A DNA stretch of 19,812 nucleotides, taken from NCBI GenBank assembly GCA_003243195.1, contig QFQI01000022.1, positions 1 to 19,812 of the forward strand, read 5' to 3'. A model generated the notes under the pieces. That model made no database searches and was not told where the DNA came from. It saw nothing but the letters and a program-made list of their open reading frames with translations. Positions 14,138-19,812 of the stretch are shown here, one piece after another. Every line of letters begins with the position of its first letter. The first letter of the stretch is position 1. A program made the position numbers and the translations under genes. The DNA is from Sphingomonas taxi. GTDB lineage: Bacteria; Pseudomonadota; Alphaproteobacteria; Sphingomonadales; Sphingomonadaceae.

Positions 14138-14445
14138 ACCGCTTTCGCGCATCGGGCGCGATGTGCGCGGTGCTGCTCGATTACGTGCGCCCTCTGGACG
14201 ACATCGATGCGCAGATGGCGGCGCATGTGGCGTGGCTGGAAGAAGGCTTCGCGCAGGGCGTGTTCCTGATCGCGGGCCGGCGGCAGCCGCGCTCGGGCGG
14301 GGTGATCGTGATGCGCGGCGAACGCGATGCGGTCGAGCAGGTCGCCGCCACCGACCCGTTCGTGACCAGCGGGGTCGCGACGTTCGAGATCGTGCCGTTC
14401 AACGCCAGTTTCGCCGCGCCCGCGCTGCACGCGTGGCTGGCATGA
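14134..14445 (+). CDS. YciI-like protein in the his cluster
   Basis: A 103-residue protein of the YCII family (ferredoxin-like fold, dimeric; biochemical role unknown for most members). The family marks are VLLDYVRPLDDIDAQMAAHVAWL with His31, a GVFLIAGRRQP strand and DPFV (74-77). The start is the GTG at 14134: AAGGGG lies 5-6 bases before it and it overlaps the hisB stop. An ATG at 14161 would lose nine residues. Its own stop overlaps the hisH ATG (ATGA), so hisB, this gene and hisH are translated as one coupled series. The position hints at a role linked to histidine synthesis, which is inference. Confidence 0.85.
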   Translation: MNRFRASGAMCAVLLDYVRPLDDIDAQMAAHVAWLEEGFAQGVFLIAGRRQPRSGGVIVMRGERDAVEQVAATDPFVTSGVATFEIVPFNASFAAPALHAWLA

Positions 14446-15047
14446 CGCTGGCGCTGATCGATTATCAGGCGGGCAACCTCCATTCGGTGGCGAATGCGCT
14501 GCGCGCCGCGGGCTGCACCGACCTGACCGTCACCGCCGATCCGGACGTGGTGGCGCGCGCCGACCGCATCGTCCTGCCCGGCGTCGGCGCGTTCGGCGCA
14601 TGCGCGGCCGCGCTGCGCGCGATCCCGGCGATGGTCGATGCGCTGGAGCAGCGCGTGCTGACGCAGGGTGCGCCGTTCCTGGGGATCTGCGTGGGGATGC
14701 AGTTGCTCGCCGACACGGGCGAGGAGCTGGGAACGCACCGCGGCCTGGGCTGGATCGCCGGCGGCGTGCGCCGCATCGACCCGGCCGGCAGCGACGCCAA
14801 GGTGCCGCACATGGGCTGGAACGACGTGGTGCCGACCGCCGCGCACCCGCTAATCGTGCCCGGCGAGGCCTATTTCCTGCACAGCTACGCCTTCGTCGGC
14901 GAGGGCGTGGCGGCGACCACCGACCACGCCGGCCCGGTCACCGCGGCGATCGCGCGCGACACGGTGCTGGGCGTGCAGTTCCACCCAGAAAAAAGCCAGC
15001 GCTACGGACTCGCGCTGCTCGAAAGGTTCCTGGCATGGCGTCCCTGA
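14442..15047 (+). CDS. hisH: Imidazole glycerol phosphate synthase, glutaminase subunit
   Basis: HisH releases ammonia from glutamine and channels it to HisF. The 201-residue class I glutamine amidotransferase shows the triad Cys83 (GICVGMQLL), His181 and Glu183 (QFHPEKSQ). The oxyanion strand LPGVGAFG and PHMGWNDV are also present. The ATG at 14442 overlaps the YciI-like gene's stop. Its last 13 bases overlap hisA. Its partner hisF is not adjacent but about 1.4 kb downstream. Confidence 0.96.
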   Translation: MTLALIDYQAGNLHSVANALRAAGCTDLTVTADPDVVARADRIVLPGVGAFGACAAALRAIPAMVDALEQRVLTQGAPFLGICVGMQLLADTGEELGTHRGLGWIAGGVRRIDPAGSDAKVPHMGWNDVVPTAAHPLIVPGEAYFLHSYAFVGEGVAATTDHAGPVTAAIARDTVLGVQFHPEKSQRYGLALLERFLAWRP

Positions 15048-15772
15048 TCGTCTTCCCCGCGATCGACCTGAAGGCGGGGCAGGTCGTGCGGCTGGCCGAG
15101 GGTGACATGGCGCGCGCCACCGTCTATGGCGACGATCCCGCCGCGCAGGCGACGCTGTTCGCGGACGCCGGCGCCGATCACCTCCATGTCGTTGATCTGG
15201 ACGGCGCCTTCGCGGGCGAGAGCGTCAATGGCGACGCGGTGCGCGGCATCGTGTCCGCCTTTCCCGGCCGCGTGCAACTGGGCGGCGGGATCCGCACCCC
15301 GGCGGCGGTCGAGGCCTGGTTCGCGCTGGGCGTCGCGCGGGTGGTGATCGGCACCGCCGCGCTGGAGCAGCCGCAATTCGTCCGCGACATGGCGGCGGCC
15401 TTTCCCGAACGGATCGTCGTCGCGGTCGACGCGCGCGACGGCATGGTCGCTACCAAGGGCTGGGCGGAGGTCTCCACCACCAGCACGCAGGATCTCGCGC
15501 GCCGCTTCGAGGATGCCGGCGTCGCGGCGCTGCTGTTCACCGATGTCGGCCGCGACGGGTTGCTGAAGGGCTGCAATGTCGAGGCGACGGTCGCGCTGGC
15601 CGCTGCGGTCGACATTCCGGTGATCGCCAGCGGCGGCGTGGCGGGGATCGCGGACATCCACACCCTCGCCGGCCATGCCGCCAGCGGCGTGGAAGGCGTC
15701 ATCACCGGCCGCGCGCTCTACGACGGGCGGCTCGACCTGAGCGACGCGTTGCGGGTGGCACGCGAGAACTGA
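15035..15772 (+). CDS. hisA: ProFAR isomerase (HisA)
   Basis: HisA opens the ribose of ProFAR to give PRFAR, the substrate of HisF. The 245-residue (beta/alpha)8 barrel begins FPAIDLKAGQVVRL with the base Asp11, and the general acid is probably Asp132 in VAVDARDG. The two phosphate-binding half-barrel repeats are visible as QLGGGIRT and VIASGGVAG, and TDVGRDGLLKG lies between them. GAAAGG lies about 8 bases before the ATG, which falls inside the end of hisH. It is the last gene before the interruption of the cluster. Confidence 0.96.
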   Translation: MASLIVFPAIDLKAGQVVRLAEGDMARATVYGDDPAAQATLFADAGADHLHVVDLDGAFAGESVNGDAVRGIVSAFPGRVQLGGGIRTPAAVEAWFALGVARVVIGTAALEQPQFVRDMAAAFPERIVVAVDARDGMVATKGWAEVSTTSTQDLARRFEDAGVAALLFTDVGRDGLLKGCNVEATVALAAAVDIPVIASGGVAGIADIHTLAGHAASGVEGVITGRALYDGRLDLSDALRVAREN

Positions 15773-15823
15773 CGCGACAATGCTGCAACATGGCGACATC
15801 CGCGCGCAACCCCGGTGCGCGAC

Positions 15824-15988
15824 ATGCGCACCATGCCGACCACCACGATCACCGCGCTGAAGCTCCACGAGGAAGCCGCCCGCTGCGAACGCCTCGCCTA
15901 TGGCGTGAGCAGCCCGGAACTGATCGCGCGGTTGTTGCGATGGGCGGCCGAATATCGGCGCGATGCGACGTTGCTGGCGCGAGTGTAG
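15824..15988 (+). CDS. Small ORF, 54 residues, hypothetical
   Basis: Starting at ATG 15824 (or ATG 15833), this frame encodes about 54 residues: TALKLHEEAARCERLAYG, then SSPELIARLLRWAAEYRRDA, then TLLARV and TAG. The pattern of a short helix with Arg-Cys, a loop and a second helix ending in an Ala-rich run resembles small helical-hairpin proteins common in alphaproteobacteria, but no family can be named. It lies 51 bases after hisA on the same strand. There is no clear ribosome site, and a His-rich competing frame overlaps it. Confidence 0.5.
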   Translation: MRTMPTTTITALKLHEEAARCERLAYGVSSPELIARLLRWAAEYRRDATLLARV

Positions 15989-16032
15989 GGCGACGTGATC
16001 TGGTGGGAAGCGGAAGCTGAAACGCCACTGGT

Positions 16033-16269
16033 CTAGCCCTTCCTCCACGACCGCCACGCAACTTTAAAGTTTACCCACGCCGCTTCAAACGCTGCGAATG
16101 AATCGACGAGCGCCTCTACAATCACTGGCACGACCACGATCAGGTAAATGGGGACCAACCAACTGTATGTCGCCTCCGGCACGTTCATGTGCTGAAGCAG
16201 AAAAAATAAACCGGTGAGGATCACGCCTGTCCAGAGCGACCATCGCGCCAGTCGTTCAATCGTCGACAT
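16033..16269 (-). CDS. Small membrane protein in low-GC insert, function unknown
   Basis: A 78-residue protein, read against the his genes. Two membrane segments are likely: about residues 8-25 (ARWSLWTGVILTGLFFLL) and 35-54 (YSWLVPIYLIVVVPVIVEAL). The C-terminus is aromatic and basic (WVNFKVAWRSWRKG). The start at 16269 has GAAGAG close before it; an ATG at 16296 would add nine residues but lacks a ribosome site. The surrounding DNA (16021-16320) is about 54% G+C by hand count, against about 70% or more around it, and the gene uses codons and A runs that are rare in this window, which suggests recent arrival. No family is recognised. Confidence 0.65.
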   Translation of the reverse strand: MSTIERLARWSLWTGVILTGLFFLLQHMNVPEATYSWLVPIYLIVVVPVIVEALVDSFAAFEAAWVNFKVAWRSWRKG

Positions 16270-16450
16270 TCGCTCTTCGCCTTGAACCGGAGGCATAGCT
16301 TTAGGGCATTTCCTGATCCTGCGAAACTGAAATCGAGCGCGGCTTTGTGGCGATGGATCGAAGCAGGGCGTGCCTGCGCCTCAATCTCCGGAGTTAAGCG
16401 ACAAGCGGCCCACCTTGCCCTCCCGCCCCTGCGCGGGCATGGCGCGTCGC

Positions 16451-17221
16451 ATGACCGTTCGAGCCCGCGTGATCCCCTGCCTCGACGTCGCGAACGGGCG
16501 CGTGGTGAAGGGCGTGAATTTCGTCGACCTGATCGACGCCGGCGATCCGGTGGAGCAGGCGCGCGCCTATGACGCCGCCGGCGCGGACGAATTGTGCTTC
16601 CTGGACATCACCGCCAGCCACGAGGCGCGCGGCACGATCCTGGACGTGGTGCGCCGCACCGCGGCGGTGTGCTTCATGCCGCTGACCGTCGGCGGCGGGG
16701 TGCGCAGTGCCGAGGATGCGCGCGCGCTGCTGCTGGCCGGCGCCGACAAGGTGGCGGTCAATTCCGCCGCGGTGTCGCGCCCCGAGCTGGTCGCCGACAT
16801 CGCCGAACGCTTCGGCAGCCAGTGCTGCGTCGCCAGCGTCGACGCGCGGCGCAGCGACGGGGGTTGGGAGGTGTTCACCCACGGCGGGCGGCGCGCGACG
16901 GGCATCGACGCGGTGGCGCATGCGCTGCGCCTTGCCGAACTGGGCGCGGGCGAGCTGCTGGTCACCTCGATGGACCGCGACGGGACGCGCGGCGGCTACG
17001 ACCTGGAACTGGTCCGCGCGATCGCGGACCGCACCGCGGTGCCGGTGGTGGCCAGCGGCGGGGTCGGGTCGCTCGACGATCTGGTCGCGGGAGTGACGCA
17101 GGGCCATGCCTCGGCAGTGCTGGCGGCGTCGATCTTCCACTTCGGACAGGCGACGATCGCCCAGGCGCATGCCGCGCTGGCGGCAGCCGGGGTGCCGGTA
17201 CGCGCGCCCGTCGCCGGGTGA
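16451..17221 (+). CDS. hisF: Imidazole glycerol phosphate synthase, cyclase subunit
   Basis: HisF combines PRFAR with ammonia from HisH to form imidazole-glycerol phosphate and AICAR. The 256-residue barrel begins VRARVIPCLDVANGRVVKGV; the catalytic acids are Asp12 and Asp131 (ASVDARRSDGGWEV), matching Asp11 and Asp130 of the Thermotoga enzyme by position. LTVGGGVRS and VVASGGVGS bind phosphate. The ATG at 16451 gives the family start; ATG 16439 is possible. It is split from hisA by about 680 bases, including a gene on the other strand, so it probably has its own promoter in the AT-richer 16297-16450 stretch, where I cannot pick out clear -35/-10 boxes. Confidence 0.96.
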   Translation: MTVRARVIPCLDVANGRVVKGVNFVDLIDAGDPVEQARAYDAAGADELCFLDITASHEARGTILDVVRRTAAVCFMPLTVGGGVRSAEDARALLLAGADKVAVNSAAVSRPELVADIAERFGSQCCVASVDARRSDGGWEVFTHGGRRATGIDAVAHALRLAELGAGELLVTSMDRDGTRGGYDLELVRAIADRTAVPVVASGGVGSLDDLVAGVTQGHASAVLAASIFHFGQATIAQAHAALAAAGVPVRAPVAG

Positions 17222-17311
17222 CTCGCGCGTCGTCGGCTGCGCCGCGCATCCCGCCGACCATCCGCGCCGCGCGGCATTGACCCGGCGCGCGCGGCGCGGC
17301 ACCCCCGCGGC

Positions 17312-17659
17312 ATGACCGCCCCCGACCCGCTCGACCGCCTGTTCGCCACCATCGCCTCGCGCCGCGGCGGCGACGCGGACGGCTCCTATACCGCCTCGCT
17401 GTTCGCGCGCGGCCGCGCCCGGATCGCGCAGAAGCTGGGCGAGGAGGCGACCGAAACCGTGATCGCCGCGATGGGGCCGGAGCCGCGCGCGATCGTGCCG
17501 GAGGCCGCCGACTTGCTCTACCATCTGTTCGTGCTGCTCGCCGACGCGGGGCTGACGCTGGACGATGTGCGCGCCGAACTGGCGCGGCGCGAGGGCATCA
17601 GCGGCCATGACGAGAAGGCCGCGCGCGGGCCGCTGCCGCTTTCCTTCCGCCCCGAATAG
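17312..17659 (+). CDS. hisE: Phosphoribosyl-ATP pyrophosphatase
   Basis: HisE splits pyrophosphate from phosphoribosyl-ATP in the second step of histidine synthesis. The 115-residue all-helical protein is of the MazG-like fold; the metal-binding acids lie in KLGEEATETVIAA (41-53) and EAADLLYHLFVLLA (64-77). It is the stand-alone form; the HisI cyclohydrolase that is fused to it in enterobacteria is not in this window. It lies 90 bases after hisF and 11 bases before the HIT gene. Confidence 0.95.
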   Translation: MTAPDPLDRLFATIASRRGGDADGSYTASLFARGRARIAQKLGEEATETVIAAMGPEPRAIVPEAADLLYHLFVLLADAGLTLDDVRAELARREGISGHDEKAARGPLPLSFRPE

Positions 17660-17670
17660 AGGATCCGCCC

Positions 17671-18063
17671 ATGAGCGTCGACGCCACCCTTCCCTATGAC
17701 GACGGCAACATCTTCGCGCGGCTGCTGCGCGGCGAGATCCCGTCGACGCGCGTGTATGAGGACGAGCACACGATCGTCTTCCACGACATCGCGCCCTGGG
17801 CGCCGACGCACCTGCTGGCGATCCCGCGCGGCGCCTATGTCAGTTGGGACGATTTCTCCGCGCGCGCCAGCGACGCCGAAATCGTCAGCTTCACGCGTGC
17901 GATCGGCCACGCCGCCCGCACGGCCGGGCTGGTGGCCGGCGGCTATCGCCTGATCGCCAACACCGGGCGCGACTCGCACCAGGAAGTGCCGCACCTGCAC
18001 GTCCATATCCTGGCCGGCCGCGCGCTCGGTCCGATGCTCGTCACCAACGATGGCCGCGAATGA
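17671..18063 (+). CDS. HIT-family nucleotide hydrolase (HinT-like)
   Basis: A 130-residue histidine-triad protein with the motif HLHVHILAGR (His108, His110, His112). Such proteins hydrolyse nucleoside phosphoramidates or adenylated compounds. The N-terminal DGNIFARLLRGEIPSTRVYEDE and DIAPWAPTHLLAIPR are typical of the HinT branch. GAGGATC lies about 7 bases before the ATG. It follows hisE by 11 bases and is probably on the same transcript; linkage of a HIT gene to hisE occurs in other alphaproteobacteria to my knowledge. Confidence 0.93.
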   Translation: MSVDATLPYDDGNIFARLLRGEIPSTRVYEDEHTIVFHDIAPWAPTHLLAIPRGAYVSWDDFSARASDAEIVSFTRAIGHAARTAGLVAGGYRLIANTGRDSHQEVPHLHVHILAGRALGPMLVTNDGRE

Positions 18064-18149
18064 AAGCGTCATCGTAACGCAACACTATTGCGCGCCCGCG
18101 ATCCGCCGCTAGGCTCCCTCCATCAGACTTTCCGGGGGCTTCGACCTAC

Positions 18150-19685
18150 ATGATTTTCGGGCGCGTCAAACCTCTCGACGCCATTCTCGCCACCGCGGAG
18201 AAGAAGTCGCTTCACCGTACGCTGGGCTGGTTCCAGCTCACGCTGTTCGGCATCGGCTGCGTGATCGGGACCGGCATCTTCGTGCTGACCGCGGCGGGCG
18301 CGCAGAAGGCGGGACCCGGCCTGATGCTCGCCTTCGCGATCGCCGGCGCGATCTGCATCGTCGCGGCGCTATGCTATGCGGAGATCGCGGCGATGATCCC
18401 GGTGGCGGGATCGGCCTATACCTACACCTATTCCACGATGGGCGAATTGCTGGCCTGGACGGTCGGATGGGCGCTGATCCTCGAATATGCGGTCGCCGCC
18501 AGCGCGGTCGCGGTCGGCTGGTCGGGGTATTTCACCGGCACGATCCTCAACCAGTTCCTGGGCGTGCACCTGCCCGCCTGGCTGTCCGCGGCGCCGCTCG
18601 CGCTGGGCGGCGCGCCGGGCGGTTTCATCAACCTGCCCGCGGTCGTGATCGCGCTGCTCATCACCTGGCTGCTGATGATCGGCACCACCGAGAGCGCGCG
18701 GGTCAACGCGGTGCTGGTCGCGATCAAGGTGGTCGCGCTGACCGCGTTCATCGCGCTGACGCTGCCCAGCGACTATTTCAGCAGCGATCGCTTCAACCCG
18801 TTCCTGCCCGCGGGCGTGTTCGGCGGATTCGGCACCGGGGTGGGCGCGGTCGGCGCGGCGGCGACGATCTTCTTCGCCTATGTCGGGTTCGACGCGGTAT
18901 CGACCGCGGCGGAGGAAACGAAGGATCCGCAGCGCAACGTGCCGATCGGGCTGATCGGGTCGCTGCTGTTCTGCACCGTCTTCTACATCCTGGTCGCGGC
19001 GGGCGCGATCGGCACGATCGGCGGGCAGCCGATCATGGGGCCGAACGGCGTGCCCTTCCCCACCGGATCGGAGGAACTCGCCCGGCAATGCGCGATGCCG
19101 CAGCATGCCGATGCGCTGGTCTGCTCGGGCGAGGCGCTGGCGCACGTCCTGCGCGCGATCGGCTGGTCGGGAGTCGGCAACCTGCTGGGCATCGCCGCCT
19201 TCCTGGCGCTGCCCTCGGTGATCCTGATCCTGATGTTCGGGCAGACGCGGATCTTCTTCGTGATGAGCCGCGACGGTCTGCTGCCCGAACGGCTCTCGGC
19301 GGTGCACCCGAAGTGGAAGACGCCGCACATCGTCACCGGGATGACCGGCATCGGCGTCGCCTTCGCGGCGGCGTTCCTGCCGGTCGGGCAGCTCGCCGAC
19401 ATCGCCAACGCCGGCACGCTCTACGCGTTCATGATGGTGGCGATCGCGGTGATGATCCTGCGCCGCACCGCCGCCGCCCACCCGCGCAGCTTCCGCACCC
19501 CCGCCTTGTGGCTGGTCGGGCCGCTGACGATCCTGGGCTGCCTGTTCCTGTTCTTCAACCTGCCGTCGGCGGCGATGCTGGTGCTGCCGGTGTGGGGCGC
19601 GGTGGGGATGGTGATCTATTTCGGCTTCAGCCGCCGCAACAGCCATCTCGGCCGCGGCATCGTGGAGGTGCCCGACGGGCATTGA
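18150..19685 (+). CDS. APC-family amino acid permease
   Basis: A 511-residue inner-membrane transporter of the amino acid-polyamine-organocation superfamily, with about 12 hydrophobic segments. The N-terminal LGWFQLTLFGIGCVIGTGIFVLT holds the unwound substrate-binding GxG region of helix 1, and FAYVGFDAVSTAAEETKDP (242-260) is the helix 6-7 signature of the cationic-amino-acid branch (YfnA/CAT-like). Substrate cannot be fixed from the sequence. The loop at about 290-330 is long and has two cysteines (314 and 325). The gene is 86 bases after the HIT gene, and a strong hairpin follows it, so it may be a single-gene unit. The ATG at 18150 has only a distant GGGGG as ribosome site. Confidence 0.94.
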   Translation: MIFGRVKPLDAILATAEKKSLHRTLGWFQLTLFGIGCVIGTGIFVLTAAGAQKAGPGLMLAFAIAGAICIVAALCYAEIAAMIPVAGSAYTYTYSTMGELLAWTVGWALILEYAVAASAVAVGWSGYFTGTILNQFLGVHLPAWLSAAPLALGGAPGGFINLPAVVIALLITWLLMIGTTESARVNAVLVAIKVVALTAFIALTLPSDYFSSDRFNPFLPAGVFGGFGTGVGAVGAAATIFFAYVGFDAVSTAAEETKDPQRNVPIGLIGSLLFCTVFYILVAAGAIGTIGGQPIMGPNGVPFPTGSEELARQCAMPQHADALVCSGEALAHVLRAIGWSGVGNLLGIAAFLALPSVILILMFGQTRIFFVMSRDGLLPERLSAVHPKWKTPHIVTGMTGIGVAFAAAFLPVGQLADIANAGTLYAFMMVAIAVMILRRTAAAHPRSFRTPALWLVGPLTILGCLFLFFNLPSAAMLVLPVWGAVGMVIYFGFSRRNSHLGRGIVEVPDGH

Positions 19686-19709
19686 GCGACGGGTGCGCCG
19701 ATTCGAAAC

Positions 19710-19738
19710 GGGGCCGGAGGGTGCGATCCTCCGGCCCC
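19710..19738 (+). terminator. Strong terminator hairpin after the permease
   Basis: GGGGCCGGAGG (19710-19720) and CCTCCGGCCCC (19728-19738) form a perfect 11-base-pair stem with a 7-base loop, 24 bases after the permease stop. The following bases TCACATG hold few T residues, as is common in high-GC genomes. The stem is symmetric and could act in either direction. Confidence 0.75.
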
Positions 19739-19759
19739 TCACATGGGAGTTCTCAGGTC

Positions 19760-19791
19760 AAGAGGCTGTGCGGTAGAGCGTGCAGCCTCTT
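19760..19791. other. Inverted repeat at the right edge, possible RNA structure or second terminator
   Basis: AAGAGGCTG (19760-19768) and CAGCCTCTT (19783-19791) are perfectly complementary over 9 bases with a 14-base loop, followed by TTCCTT. GTGCGG (19768-19773) could instead pair with CCGCAC (19797-19802). The two pairings share a base and cannot both form fully. It could end a transcript coming from the left, or belong to an RNA or leader that continues beyond the window. Confidence 0.4.
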
Positions 19792-19812
19792 TCCTTCCGC
19801 ACAATCATATCT

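Noticed and set aside
16033..16269. Toxin, holin or phage gene label for the small membrane protein in the his interruption
   Set aside because: Two hydrophobic helices and a basic end alone do not identify such a function.
17222..17311. Possible small gene or RNA between hisF and hisE
   Set aside because: The 90 bases are GC-rich with short self-complementary CGCG runs but no start, ribosome site or stable distinct stem.
18369..19742. Long open minus-strand frame (457 codons) opposite the permease
   Set aside because: Arg/Asp/His-rich shadow of a well-supported membrane protein.

Overview
The window is about 70% G+C, with tightly packed genes and many 4-base stop/start overlaps. Its gene set (ATP12-type F1 assembly chaperone, alpha-type SspB, glutathione-dependent formaldehyde oxidation, QueH, a membrane-anchored cytochrome c divergent from prephenate dehydratase) suggests an alphaproteobacterium, most likely of the family Sphingomonadaceae. 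This assignment rests on recognised protein families and composition, not on a database search.

Layout. The left edge (1-321) is the end of a CRISPR array: five identical 36-base repeats with 30-31-base spacers, running off the window. Repeat length, spacer length and repeat ends look like type II-C, but no cas gene or tracrRNA is visible here. Next come queH and a membrane-anchored cytochrome c on the minus strand, then a prephenate dehydratase and a secreted oligopeptidase B on the plus strand, and a small convergent membrane protein. A plus-strand cluster follows (HAD phosphatase, small membrane protein, ATP12 chaperone) in which every junction overlaps by 4 bases.

From 7240 to 13478 the genes lie on the minus strand: sspB with its own terminator, GNAT acetyltransferase and fumC (overlapping), a pair of overlapping tiny membrane/glycine-rich proteins, and a formaldehyde-detoxification block (frmA, a VOC/glyoxalase-fold protein, fghA) that runs on into gmk.

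From 13550 to 18063 there is a histidine biosynthesis cluster on the plus strand: hisB, a YciI-like protein, hisH, hisA, then an interruption of about 680 bases, then hisF, hisE and a HIT-family hydrolase. The interruption holds a 54-residue ORF and, in lower-GC DNA, a small membrane protein on the opposite strand. HisH and HisF form the imidazole-glycerol-phosphate synthase, HisA feeds it, HisB acts just after it, and HisE acts early in the pathway; hisG, hisD, hisI and hisC are not in this window. A 511-residue APC-family amino acid permease with a strong hairpin behind it, and a second possible RNA structure at the right edge, close the window.

Most of the window is ordinary core metabolism. 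The points most worth a second look are the CRISPR spacers (two near-identical spacers differing only at synonymous positions of a phage-protease-like peptide, and one terminase-like spacer), the low-GC interruption of the his cluster, the YciI-like gene coupled between hisB and hisH, and the paired small proteins at 10451-10884. I did not find a convincing wholly new multi-gene system.
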